Source: Nitrobacter hamburgensis X14
GTDB taxonomy: Bacteria > Pseudomonadota > Alphaproteobacteria > Rhizobiales > Xanthobacteraceae
Direction: 5' to 3'
Length of the DNA: 64,000 bases
Assembly (NCBI RefSeq): GCF_000013885.1
Contig: NC_007964.1
Coordinates: 978,001 to 1,042,000, forward strand
Part shown: positions 27,719 to 39,472 of the stretch, one piece after another
Position numbering within the stretch: position 1 is the first letter of the stretch
Layout: every line of letters begins with the position of its first letter
The notes under the pieces: model-generated
Seen by the model: the letters and a program-made list of their open reading frames with translations, nothing else
The model's database searches: none
What the model was told of the DNA's origin: nothing
Position numbers and translations under genes: made by a program

Positions 27719-28129
27719 ATCGGCGCGAGTTTGCAGCGAGAAATGTCTGTCGCTCCCATGCTCAAAATCACGCTACCTACCGATTCACGGCGGCAATAAC
27801 TGATGCTTGAAAAATGACGACACGCCGCTCCCAGACGGAACGCTGCCAACAGGATCAGGCAGATTTCATCGCGTCGACGACGCATCCTAATTGCCGCACT
27901 TTCGGATCGCCTGCAAGCTGTGAGCGACTGCCTTTGGCCCTTTTGAGACATACTCACTGACCCTCACTACGTCTGTTTACAGGGGAAGACCAGAAGTAGC
28001 GCGCAGACGGCCAAAGTGACGCGATTGACCAAAAGCCGACTCTCGTGTCCCGCTGTGCTCACGTCAGTGCAACGCGGGCAGGGCCTCTTGCGAACCTGGA
28101 CGATGGTGGTTTCCGCCACCGGTCAGCAC
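27719..28129. other. intergenic region, no gene recognised
   Basis: About 410 bases downstream of the carbonic anhydrase gene. Short frames exist on both strands, but none shows a recognisable domain or good start. I see no repeat or RNA signature. Confidence 0.4.
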
Positions 28130-28320
28130 GCACGACCGTGCGACCAATCGATCTTCTCGATGCGCTCTCGGGCTTTTGCTCATGCGCCGCAGCGCAGTCG
28201 CGGCCGGCCCGCTTCCGCCTTGCCACTTCACCGGAGAGACCTATGATCACGTCGTGTTCATAGGTCTTTCCGTCAATCGTGATGGTGCCGAATGTAGTGC
28301 GTTCGATCTCCAGGACCTGA
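28130..28320 (-). pseudogene. Mth938/AAMDC-like domain remnant
   Basis: The minus strand reads IERTTFGTITIDGKTYEHD followed by VIIGLSGEVARRKR, which matches the conserved start of Mth938-like small proteins. After that the match shifts frame, and the usual VxGTG core is recognisable only as scrambled fragments. There is no start codon in frame before it, because a TGA precedes it. The function of Mth938-like proteins is unclear. I treat it as a dead gene. Confidence 0.6.
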
Positions 28321-28435
28321 CTCCTTCATGATCTCCGCGCGCGGCCCTGACTCCGCGTCGGCAGACCCATCTGGCCGGGCACTACTTCCGAGGCTGCCCC
28401 CATAGGAGACGTTCTTGGGGTTACCACCTGCCACC

Positions 28436-29623
28436 CTATGACGCGCGGTTGAGAAAGATCGGCAGCCCCCGCTTATCGGCGTAGATGGGGCGGTAGCGTT
28501 CCATGTTGTACGTGCTGGCGACGTCCAATTTGCGTGGCCCGAGGTTGGCGTCAGGGATGGGCACCAGGTCGTAACAGCCCTCGACCAGCGCCGACATCAG
28601 GCCGGTCCTGCCTTCCAGGACCGCATCGTAGGCCATGTTACCGAAAGTCAGGGCGACGAGCTTGTCGATGAAGTCCGGATCGCCCGATCGCAGGTCATAG
28701 GTTAGGTCAGAGACGATAGTCTCCTCGCCGGTGTGCGCTTTGATTTCGTCAGCAAGCACTTCGGCGACGCTCGCCTTCTTGCGGTGACCGTAGGGGTCAG
28801 GCTCGCCGTATTCATGCGCTTCGTAGCCCTCCCACTCGGCGCCCTCGCTGAGCACGATCAGCGCGTAGTTGCTTGGGTTGGCGCGCTTCTCCTCGAGCAG
28901 CAACCGGATCAGTTTGTCGAGATTGACCTTGTACTCCGGTATGACGCACCGGATCGAGGTCGCGTACGCGGTATAGAGTGCCGTAAATCCGGCATCGCGG
29001 CCAAAGACCCGGAAAATACCAATGCGCTCGTGGGAGCCGATAGTGGTGCGCTGCCGCTGGATGGCATCGCTGGCGCGGGTGATCGCGGTCGAGAAGCCAA
29101 TGCAGTACTCGGTGTTGCGAACGTCGTTGTCCATCGTCTTCGGAATGGCGATGATCTTGACGCCGAGTTCGTCGAGCCTGGCCGCATAACTGAGCGTGTC
29201 GTCTCCGCCAATGGCGATTAGGTGTTCGATGCCTAGTCCTGACAAGTTCGCGAGCACCTGGCCGGTCAGGTCCCAGGTCCTGGTTTCGGTGCCGCCGTTG
29301 GTATTCGTGGTAACTGGAAGGTCAGTGCCGACGAGATGGTCGGGTAACTTTTTCATTTTGGACGGATTGGTGCGGCTCGAATGCAGCATGGTGCCGCCGC
29401 GCCGGTCGACGGTGCGCGTGTTTTCACGGTTCAGCGGGATGAGGTAGTGAGACCTGCTGGTCGGGTCCTCGAGATTCAGATGCGTCAGGGCCTCCCAACC
29501 ACGGCGAAGACCCACGACCTCGATGTCGTCCTCACTGCCGCGATAAGTCACGGTCTTAATGATTGCATTGAGACCGGGGACGTCGCCGCCGCCCGTTAGA
29601 ATGCCAATGCGCTTTCTCGCCAC
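28436..29623 (-). CDS. 6-phosphofructokinase, PPi-type signature
   Basis: A 395-residue PFK-family enzyme, starting most likely at GTG 29623 behind TGGGAGGTGGGC. The nucleotide-loop ILTGGGDVPGLN, the active site PKTMDNDV and the fructose-6-phosphate loop FGRDAGFTALY are clear. In the phosphate-donor motif it has GGDDT (residues 139-143). The Asp at the second position, in place of Gly in ATP-dependent enzymes, is the hallmark of pyrophosphate-dependent PFKs; PKTMDND rather than PKTIDND agrees. It phosphorylates fructose-6-phosphate, reversibly if PPi is used. It would provide glycolytic flux to match the PFL of region 1. Confidence 0.88.
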   Translation of the reverse strand: MARKRIGILTGGGDVPGLNAIIKTVTYRGSEDDIEVVGLRRGWEALTHLNLEDPTSRSHYLIPLNRENTRTVDRRGGTMLHSSRTNPSKMKKLPDHLVGTDLPVTTNTNGGTETRTWDLTGQVLANLSGLGIEHLIAIGGDDTLSYAARLDELGVKIIAIPKTMDNDVRNTEYCIGFSTAITRASDAIQRQRTTIGSHERIGIFRVFGRDAGFTALYTAYATSIRCVIPEYKVNLDKLIRLLLEEKRANPSNYALIVLSEGAEWEGYEAHEYGEPDPYGHRKKASVAEVLADEIKAHTGEETIVSDLTYDLRSGDPDFIDKLVALTFGNMAYDAVLEGRTGLMSALVEGCYDLVPIPDANLGPRKLDVASTYNMERYRPIYADKRGLPIFLNRAS

Positions 29624-29671
29624 GCCCACCTCCCAGCATTGGCATGTCTCGCTATGCACAGCGTAGCATTC

Positions 29672-29850
29672 TTACTTAGCCGCTTCCGGCTTGCGCTCCT
29701 CGCGCAACCGAAAACGCTTCAGCACGCGGACACGCTGTCGGGCAATTGCGCTGTTCATTCGTGGATAAAGAACGTCCGATGTTCCGTTAGGTTCCACAAT
29801 GCCCCTTTCTCGAAAAGCTCGGGCTCATCCGGTGGCCGATAGATCAAGGT
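29672..29850 (-). pseudogene. C-terminal remnant of an unrecognised gene
   Basis: The minus strand holds a protein-like C-terminus (GTSDVLYPRMNSAIARQRVR, then RLREERKPEAAK and a stop at 29672). A second in-phase piece in another frame (IYRPPDEPELFEKG) lies directly upstream. A frameshift separates them. I do not recognise the family. It lies between the PFK start and the baeRF gene. Confidence 0.3.
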
Positions 29851-30130
29851 TCTCCTCGCCCCAAGGTGGGCGCGCCGCAACTCGTTTGTCGGGACCTCAT
29901 CGGTAGACCCGACGGGCGCCAGCCGGGCCTACCCTCATCTGAGAAACCGCGCGCTTGTCAGGCTCGCAGCACCGCTGCCGCAGATAACATGTGGACGTGG
30001 GTAGCCGCAGCTCTTAGGCTCATCGGGCCCCGGGCGGCCAACGCGACGGATTTGCACGATTCCTTGGCATCTTGCTCTGGCGATAGTTCCGCATGGAATG
30101 TCAGCTCAGATCTCGGAGAGGGAGTACGCA

Positions 30131-31249
30131 ATGCTGTACGTGGATATTCCGAGTTCTGTCGACATCGCGGCCTTGACCTCCCATCGAGGCGATCTCTGTG
30201 TTTCGATCTACTTGCCGACCACACCCGTCACTCAAGAGGCCCAAGGCCACCGGATCGAGCTCAAGAATCTCGCGAAGCAAGCGATTGAGCAGATCCACGC
30301 GGCAGGAGGCGACAGGCACCGGGCGGCGCTGATTGCCGAACAACTGGACGATCTCGTCGACGACGACGAGTTCTGGCGCTTTCAGGCGCACAGCTTGGCT
30401 ATCTTCGCGACACCGGAGAATTTGCAGACGTTCCGTGTCCCCAATGCACTCGCGCGCATCGTCAGCGTGTCGGATCGGTTTTACGTGAAGCCGCTGCTAC
30501 GAGCCGTAAGTTTTCCCAATGCCTGTTACGTGTTGGCGTTGGCGCAGCGGAGCGTTCGGCTCGTCGAAGTGTCAGCCGACCTGCCGGCGGTGCCGGTCGA
30601 GGTCGAGGCGATGCCGCAGGATGCCGGGCGGGCCGTGCGGGGCGTGGGTGAGATCGATCATTGGCCGAGCGGCCGGATTCAGGGCGCAGAGGGTCAAAAA
30701 GTGTTGCTGCGTCAGTTCGCCCGGAAGGTCGATCGGGCGTTGCGGCCCCTGTTAGGCGGCAGCGGTCTGCCGCTCATCCTCGCAGCGGCCGAGCCATTGG
30801 CTTCAATCTATCGTTCCGTGAACACCTATTCTCAACTCGCCGAGGCGGGAATCGAGGGCAGTCCCGAGGGTTTGACCGAGGCTCAACTCGCTGAGCGGGC
30901 GCGCCCCATCTTGGACGAACTCTACCGGGATGAACTCGCAACCTGGCGGGCGCTCTTCCAGCAACGTGAAAATCAGGGCCGGGCGACAACGGATGTCGCC
31001 CAGGCAGCGCGTGCGGCAACGTTCGGCGCCGTGGACATGATCCTGGTCGATATCGACCAGATCATTCCCGGGCGGATCGACGAACAAGGGGCAGTCAGCT
31101 TCCCCGAGCAACAGGACGAGGGTGAATATGGCGTCGTCGACGAAATTGCGGCACGCGTCCTCGCGGCAGGCGGCCGGGTAATCGGAGTGCGCAAGGCCGA
31201 CATCCCGCGCGAGGGGACGTTGGCGGCGATCCTGCGTTATCCGGTTTAG
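30131..31249 (+). CDS. baeRF11-type protein (bacterial/archaeal eRF1-like)
   Basis: A 372-residue protein from ATG 30131, preceded by CGGAGAGGGAGTACGC. An early RGDLCVSIYLPTTPVTQEAQ segment is typical of the baeRF families that resemble archaeal/eukaryotic release factor eRF1 domains, followed by LKNLAKQAIEQI. The middle and C-terminal regions contain ARAATFGAVDMILVDIDQII and DEIAARVLAAGGRVIGVR, as in the RNase-like or Pelota-like terminal domain. Such genes often sit beside stress genes and Dps, as here. The role is unproven; ribosome rescue or hibernation has been suggested for the family. Confidence 0.75.
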   Translation: MLYVDIPSSVDIAALTSHRGDLCVSIYLPTTPVTQEAQGHRIELKNLAKQAIEQIHAAGGDRHRAALIAEQLDDLVDDDEFWRFQAHSLAIFATPENLQTFRVPNALARIVSVSDRFYVKPLLRAVSFPNACYVLALAQRSVRLVEVSADLPAVPVEVEAMPQDAGRAVRGVGEIDHWPSGRIQGAEGQKVLLRQFARKVDRALRPLLGGSGLPLILAAAEPLASIYRSVNTYSQLAEAGIEGSPEGLTEAQLAERARPILDELYRDELATWRALFQQRENQGRATTDVAQAARAATFGAVDMILVDIDQIIPGRIDEQGAVSFPEQQDEGEYGVVDEIAARVLAAGGRVIGVRKADIPREGTLAAILRYPV

Positions 31250-31430
31250 GGCGGCTGATCGGGTTCGCGTCACTGGCGCGCGGTGGGTCGGATACGGATC
31301 GCGTCGACTGGAGCCGATAATCATACCAGGAACTATTGACGTCGAACGGGGTAGTAATCTTGGCAAACCCGCGCTGCTTTGCGTTACGGCCGTATCAGAC
31401 AGCAAGACGCTTCAATTTCGGAGAACCGAC

Positions 31431-31907
31431 ATGCCTAGCCCGTACATCAACGATCAAGCAGCACGCGCTAAAACTGCGGCTCTACTCGGGCGCCTGCTCG
31501 CGGACAGCTACATCATTTATGTGAAGACGCAGGGATTCCACTGGAACGTTGTTGGACCGCAATTTGAACCGTTGCACACGCTGTTTCAGGATCAATACAC
31601 TGAACTCGCGCAGGCGATCGATGAGATCGCCGAACGGATCCGCGCACTCGGCGTCAAGGCGCCCGGCAGCTTTGCTGAATTCCAGACATTGACGTCCATC
31701 GGCGAAGAAGCGGATGCGCCGGCGGCCGATGCGATGATCAGCCAGCTATTATCCGATCACACCACTGCCTCGCGTACCGCCCTGCAGGTGGTGACAGAGG
31801 CCGGGACACAAGGAGATGTTGCAACAGCGGATCTCGCGACGCAGCGGGTGACGCAACACGAAAAGACGGCCTGGATGCTGAGCAGCCTCCTGCAACGTAG
31901 CAAGTAA
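31431..31907 (+). CDS. Dps-family DNA protection/ferritin-like protein
   Basis: A 158-residue four-helix protein that forms dodecamers, stores iron and protects DNA under starvation or oxidative stress. The ferroxidase ligands are visible: the FHWNVVGPQF motif with His, then DQYTELAQAIDEIAERIRAL with Asp and Glu. The start at ATG 31431 follows CGGAGAACCGAC. It lies 85 bp upstream of the aconitase gene on the same strand, and both are preceded by the baeRF gene, so a stress-related cluster is likely. Confidence 0.92.
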   Translation: MPSPYINDQAARAKTAALLGRLLADSYIIYVKTQGFHWNVVGPQFEPLHTLFQDQYTELAQAIDEIAERIRALGVKAPGSFAEFQTLTSIGEEADAPAADAMISQLLSDHTTASRTALQVVTEAGTQGDVATADLATQRVTQHEKTAWMLSSLLQRSK

Positions 31908-31991
31908 CGCGACGACATAGGTGTGTGCCCTCCCAGGCTCGCGACAGCGACTGCGAGGAAGGCCAAACATGCAAATGGATCGGAGGGCCGA

Positions 31992-34946
<2,955 letters not shown>

Positions 34947-34961
34947 ATTGAGGAGGCGAAC

Positions 34962-35432
34962 GTGGCAAACAATTCCAGGCCGAACCTGGTCGGCATCAAT
35001 CACGTAGCTCTGGAAGTCGGAAACGTCGAGGAGGCACTCTCTTTCTACGGCGCAATATTCGACTTTGAACTGAGGGGAAGCCACCTGGACGAGGCAGGCC
35101 GGACGACCATGGCTTTCATCGACATGGGCGACCAGTTTCTCGCGCTGAGCGAGGGCCGCAAGCAGGGTCCCGACGACGCGCGGCATTTTGGTCTTGTCGT
35201 CGATGACCGCTCGAAAGTGCGCGAACTCGCCGAACTGGCGGGGGCGAGGATGGTCGAAGGTTCGTTCAACTTCTTCGACCCGTGGGGCAACCGTGTCGAA
35301 GTGGTTGAATACCGCGACGTGCAGTTTGCAAAGACGGATGCCGTTCTGAATGCGATGCAGATCTCGCCCGACAAATCCGAGAGGGCGAGAGCCGAGTTGA
35401 GGGAGAAGGGCATCGGCGTGGCCCCGACCTAG
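34962..35432 (+). CDS. VOC/glyoxalase-fold protein
   Basis: A 156-residue protein from GTG 34962, which has GGAGGCGAAC before it. The VOC fold is seen in INHVALEVGNVEEALSFYGA, with its first metal-ligand His, a later RHFGLVVDDRSKVRELAEL segment, and FNFFDPWGNRVEVVEY carrying the final Glu. The active-site pattern fits a metal-dependent lyase or dioxygenase, but the substrate is not predictable. It is 15 bp downstream of acnA and probably co-transcribed. Confidence 0.8.
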   Translation: MANNSRPNLVGINHVALEVGNVEEALSFYGAIFDFELRGSHLDEAGRTTMAFIDMGDQFLALSEGRKQGPDDARHFGLVVDDRSKVRELAELAGARMVEGSFNFFDPWGNRVEVVEYRDVQFAKTDAVLNAMQISPDKSERARAELREKGIGVAPT

Positions 35433-35677
35433 ACTAGAATTCACGCTCCGGTCTCGTTGACAAGCGTTTGATTTTGAATCGATTTGCGAGACGCATATCT
35501 CCGTACTTTGCAACCTATCGTGGGTACGCCAGAGTCGCTGGAGCCAACTCCGCTGCCGATTGCGTTGGTCTTTATCTCTATCTATGGCATCCTAGGCTCT
35601 GGTTCGAATGTTAGCATTCGGAATCCGAAGGCTGGTGGCAAGTCCCGGGCGTTGGGTCGGCAAGGAGCGATACGCAC

Positions 35678-37063
35678 ATGTCGAAAATGCAGATGTTCAA
35701 ATCTCATGAACGTTCGGTAGAGCGCTCGCTTGACGAACTTTACAACGACGATGCCGAACGCGCGGATGCCGAGGTATTCGGCCGGAAAGTCTCCGCGAGC
35801 CGCCGCGGTTTTCTCGGCGGAGCCGGCCTTGCCGCGATGAGCGCGGCGGTTGGTGGTGCGATCCCATTTGCTGCCAATATGCCGGGCGGGCTGATTCCAG
35901 CGGCGCTCGCGCAAAATGCGCCTGCTGCCGGCGAGTCTCCAGCCCCGGCGCCGAAAGGGCCGCAGCATTTACAGTTTCCTGGTAAGAGTGATGGGCTCGT
36001 TGTGCTCGGTGATCGGCCACTGGTGGCGGAGACGCCAGAGAACCTGCTCGACGACGACACCACGCCGACCGACAAACTGTTCGTGCGCAACAACGGCCAG
36101 ATTCCGGAGGAAAGCAAGGACCCGGATAAGTGGTCCTTCGTCATCGATGGCGAGGTCAACAACAAGCTGACGCTGACGCTTGGCGAACTCAAGGCGAAGC
36201 ACAAGCCGGTCACCCGCCGTCTGGTGCTCGAATGCGGCGGCAACGGCCGCTCCTTCTTCACGCCGCAGGCGCGCGGCAACCAGTGGACCAATGGCGGCGT
36301 CGGCTGTCCGGAATGGACCGGCGTCAAGCTTGCGGACATCATCAAGAGCGCCGGACTGAAGCCGTCGGCGGTGTTCTCCGGCCATTACGGCCGCGACCTG
36401 CATCTCTCCGGCGACGAGAGCAAGCCGACATTGTCGCGCGGTGTGCCGATCAAGAAGCTGATGGATGAGAACAACCTCATCGTCTTCGCGCTGAACGGCA
36501 AGCCGCTGCCGAACATTCACGGTGGGCCGGTGCGACTGTTCATTCCCGGCTGGCCGGGATCGCTATCGGCGAAGTGGCTGAGCCGCATCTGGATCCGCGA
36601 CAAGGAGCACGACGGCCCGGGCATGACTGAGTTCGCTTATCGCGTGCCGATCAAGCCGATGATCCCCGGCGCCAAGGGCGATCCGAAGAATTTCCAGATT
36701 CTGGAATCCATGCCGATACGCTCGATCATCACCAGTCCCGCCAACGGCGATAAAATCGCCGCCGGCACCAAGGAGATCAAGCTGCGTGGCGCGGCCTGGG
36801 CCGGCGACTTCACCGTCGATCACGTCGATGTCTCGACCGATTTCGGCGCGACGTGGACGCGGGTTAAGCTGTCGAAGCCGAAGAACAAGTACGACTGGCA
36901 GCGCTGGACCACGACGGTGAAGCTGCCGACCGACGGCTATTATGAAATCTGGGCGCGCGGCACCGACTCGAAAGGCGTCATGCAGCCGCATATGGCCGGC
37001 TTCTGGAATCCGCAGGGCTATGGCGGCAACGCCATGCACCGGGTTGCCGTTTTGGTGGGTTGA
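35678..37063 (+). CDS. sorA: sulfite dehydrogenase, molybdopterin subunit (SorA/SoxC type)
   Basis: A 461-residue periplasmic molybdoenzyme that oxidises sulfite to sulfate. A Tat signal with SRRGFLGGAG (about residues 41-50) is preceded by an unusual 40-residue hydrophilic leader. The molybdenum-ligand cysteine is Cys186 in LVLECGGNGRSFF. The active-site region includes GHYGRDLHLSGDE and PVRLFIPGWPG, and the C-terminal Mo-co dimerisation domain is present. It overlaps the following cytochrome gene, giving the SorAB pair that passes electrons to cytochrome c. Confidence 0.9.
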   Translation: MSKMQMFKSHERSVERSLDELYNDDAERADAEVFGRKVSASRRGFLGGAGLAAMSAAVGGAIPFAANMPGGLIPAALAQNAPAAGESPAPAPKGPQHLQFPGKSDGLVVLGDRPLVAETPENLLDDDTTPTDKLFVRNNGQIPEESKDPDKWSFVIDGEVNNKLTLTLGELKAKHKPVTRRLVLECGGNGRSFFTPQARGNQWTNGGVGCPEWTGVKLADIIKSAGLKPSAVFSGHYGRDLHLSGDESKPTLSRGVPIKKLMDENNLIVFALNGKPLPNIHGGPVRLFIPGWPGSLSAKWLSRIWIRDKEHDGPGMTEFAYRVPIKPMIPGAKGDPKNFQILESMPIRSIITSPANGDKIAAGTKEIKLRGAAWAGDFTVDHVDVSTDFGATWTRVKLSKPKNKYDWQRWTTTVKLPTDGYYEIWARGTDSKGVMQPHMAGFWNPQGYGGNAMHRVAVLVG

Positions 37064-37068
37064 TCGGA

Positions 37069-37434
37069 ATGATGCCTTTGCACACTCGCACGGCTGCCGC
37101 GCGCATTGCGCGGCAGCTCTCTCTGGCCGCGGCGGTGTTGCTCGCGGCCGGCATCATGGCACGCGCGCAGGACGAAGCGCCGGAGGATTATCCGCCCGGC
37201 GACGGCCGCGACGGCGCCTTTTATGCCTGCACCGCGTGTCACGGCTTTAAGCTGGTCGCGGCACAAGGGATGAGTCGCGTCCAATGGGACGCGACGATTA
37301 ATCTCATGACGTCGAAGCATGGCATGCCCGCCCTCGAGGGCAGGGATCGTGAAGTTGTACTGAACTATCTGGAGGCGGCGTTCCCGCCGCGCGCCGTACC
37401 GAGCCGCGGCTTCCAGAATCCGTTCATCAAGTAG
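37069..37434 (+). CDS. sorB: sulfite dehydrogenase cytochrome c subunit (SorB-like)
   Basis: About 121 residues from ATG 37069 (ATG 37072 is equally possible). A signal peptide (RQLSLAAAVLLAAGIMARA) leads to a single c-type haem motif CTACH in FYACTACHGFKLVAAQG; the axial Met is likely in KHGMPAL. The C-terminal GFQNPFIK resembles SorB. It starts a few bases after the sorA stop, so the two are one transcription unit. Confidence 0.85.
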   Translation: MMPLHTRTAAARIARQLSLAAAVLLAAGIMARAQDEAPEDYPPGDGRDGAFYACTACHGFKLVAAQGMSRVQWDATINLMTSKHGMPALEGRDREVVLNYLEAAFPPRAVPSRGFQNPFIK

Positions 37435-37729
37435 CGGCGCGCTGATCGCTGTTGCCGGGCGCGGTATGAAGGAAAGCTTTGTGCCGTTGATCCCGCATCC
37501 GGCGGCGGGGTCGCAAGGAAGAAGTCTTGAGCCTGCCACCTATCGTCCGGGTCCAGCCAATTGGGCGGAGCGCCGGAGGGCTGGCTTCGCATCAGGCCCA
37601 GCGTGCCTTTAAAGGTTGGCGTGGATCATGGGGCTACAACCGGAGCCGTTTGGAACGCGCAAGCGAATAATTCCCATTACCGGATCACAGAACTGGTCTT
37701 ACCCTCCTTAACGTCAGCCGGACTGCGGC

Positions 37730-38250
37730 GATTTGAATTTAGGACGGCCTTCCTCCCACACACGGCGCCATTTGCGCCGTTGAGTGGCGTCCTGCTGGCG
37801 ATTGCCGGCGCCGGCCTGCTCGTCCGTCTCCTGCGTTGGAGAGGATGGGTCGCAGCCAGTGACGGGATGGTGCTCATTCTCCATCTTGGCTATTTCTGGT
37901 GTGCGCTTGGTCTTGCCATACTGGGAGCTTCGATCCTGTTACCAGCCAATATTCCCGAGACCGCGGCGATCCATGCGTTAACCACCGGCGCGATCGGCGT
38001 CATGACGCTGGCCATGATGACCCGCACCAGCCGCAGTCATACCGGGCGTGAACGCCGCGCGGACACCACCACGCTGATCATCTACGCTCTGGTCAATGCC
38101 GCTGCCGTGACGCGCGTGCTCGCGCCGTTCGCAATTCCGATCTATCCGGAGCTGCTGGTGCTGTCCGCCGCCTGCTGGTCGCTGGCCTTCGGCCTGTTCG
38201 CACTGGTCTATGGTCCGATGCTCGCCCGACCCGGGCATCGACGGAGCTGA
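37730..38250 (+). pseudogene. nnrS: nnrS remnant (NO-response haem/copper membrane protein)
   Basis: Only the C-terminal half of an NnrS-like protein is left: VRLLRWRGWVAASDGMVLI, HLGYFWCALGLAILGASIL, then the signature IHALTTGAIGVMTLAMMTRT and SRSHTGR. The four to five membrane spans here are half of the usual twelve. The frame opens upstream at 37561, but that part (PEGWLRIRPSVP) does not look like NnrS. NnrS helps cells cope with nitric oxide; its loss fits the decay of the other nitrogen-oxide genes. Confidence 0.75.
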
Positions 38251-38446
38251 CGCATGCCGACCCGTCATGAGATGCCCGATGCACAATGCCCGCTCGGTGA
38301 GATATGAACATAACAGGGGTTGGCGCGCGTGCGCTGGCCGGCGATGGCGCTGCCATTCTGTCGCGGGCTGACCGCTGGTCGATTAGAATCGGATCCGCGT
38401 TCATCAACGGCGCCTGGTGGTCGACAACCGACATCATACAACCAAG

Positions 38447-38640
38447 TCGATGGCGACCTCTTCGTCGACATCAGGGCGCTGATGCCTGGCGAGTTGCGCG
38501 CGGCGGCGACCACCCTGGCCCACAGCATGCGTGATAATCCGTTGCATGTGAAGGTGTTCGGCAGCGATCCAGATCGTAGACAGCGGCGCTTGTTGGGATT
38601 CCTTGGTCCACCTGGTTGCCTACATCCGGCCGAATGCACC
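38447..38640 (+). pseudogene. GNAT acetyltransferase fragment
   Basis: The frame LMPGELRAAATTLAHSMRDN then PLHVKVFGSDPDRRQRRLL resembles the start of a GNAT N-acetyltransferase. One base too many near 38610 shifts the frame away from an expected LVAYIRPN continuation. No intact C-terminal acetyl-CoA-binding part follows before maiA. It is a decayed fragment. Confidence 0.5.
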
Positions 38641-38812
38641 GTCCGGACCCCGCGCCGATTAACAATACAGCGGCAAAGCGTCCGCCGGTGCGACCTCTGG
38701 TATTAGCATTGAAACAGCGTGCGCTTGTAAACACGGGTGTCCACCGATCGCAACTCAGATCCGCATACTGCAGGCGAGGCGGTTGGGATGCATCGTGTTT
38801 CCAGTGAGATTT

Positions 38813-39457
38813 CTATTCTGCATCGGGCTGACGGCCTGGCTCAGCCGTGGCAAATGCCTCGAGCTCCGACGCTGTCGCATCTATTTCCAGGATTCGTTTG
38901 TACGGGGAAAGATCAACACCGAAGCGTCGCGCATTGAACACCTGCGGGACAATGCAAATATCGGCTACCGTCGGCCGTTCACCGAGCGCAAAGGGGCCCG
39001 GAAGGTGCGCAAGGCGTGCTTCGATCGCTTCGAATCCGACTCTGATCCAGTGCTGCGACCATGTCGTGCGGGCGGTCTCATTGACTTCCATTTCGGCCAG
39101 CCGATTCAAAACACGGAGACTTCCGATCGGATGAATGTCGCTTGTCACCACCAGCGCGATTTCTCGCGCGACAGCGCGTGCTTTCGGACTAGATGGCAGC
39201 AGCGGGGGCGCCGGGTGCGTTTCATCGAGATATTCAATGATCGCGAGTGACTGAGCCAGGCGAAAGTCACCTTCGATCCAATAGGGCACCAGTCCAGCTG
39301 GGTTGATGTCGCGGTAGGCCTGCTGGATTTGTTCGCCTTTGCGCAAATGTACGAATTTGTTCTCCGCTCTCAATCCCTTGAGTCCGAGCGCGATGCGGAC
39401 GCGGTAGGCTGCGGTTGACCGGAAGTATCCGTATAGCAAAGCGTCGTTGTTGTTCAT
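38813..39457 (-). CDS. maiA: maleylacetoacetate isomerase (zeta-class GST)
   Basis: A 214-residue glutathione-S-transferase-fold enzyme that isomerises maleylacetoacetate to fumarylacetoacetate using glutathione. The zeta signature is YFRSTAAYRVRIALGLKGL (SSxxxxRVRIAL-like), with DINPAGLVPYW and LAQSLAIIEYLDETHP following. It is 15 bp downstream of hmgA on the same strand, so the homogentisate operon ends here. The fumarylacetoacetase gene lies at the other end of the cluster on the opposite strand. Confidence 0.93.
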   Translation of the reverse strand: MNNNDALLYGYFRSTAAYRVRIALGLKGLRAENKFVHLRKGEQIQQAYRDINPAGLVPYWIEGDFRLAQSLAIIEYLDETHPAPPLLPSSPKARAVAREIALVVTSDIHPIGSLRVLNRLAEMEVNETARTTWSQHWIRVGFEAIEARLAHLPGPFALGERPTVADICIVPQVFNARRFGVDLSPYKRILEIDATASELEAFATAEPGRQPDAE

Positions 39458-39472
39458 CTTGCAGCTCGCACC

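Noticed and set aside
35470..35500. Possible FixK box TTTGATTTTGAATCGAT upstream of sorA
   Set aside because: The half-sites do not have the required spacing and one half is mismatched.
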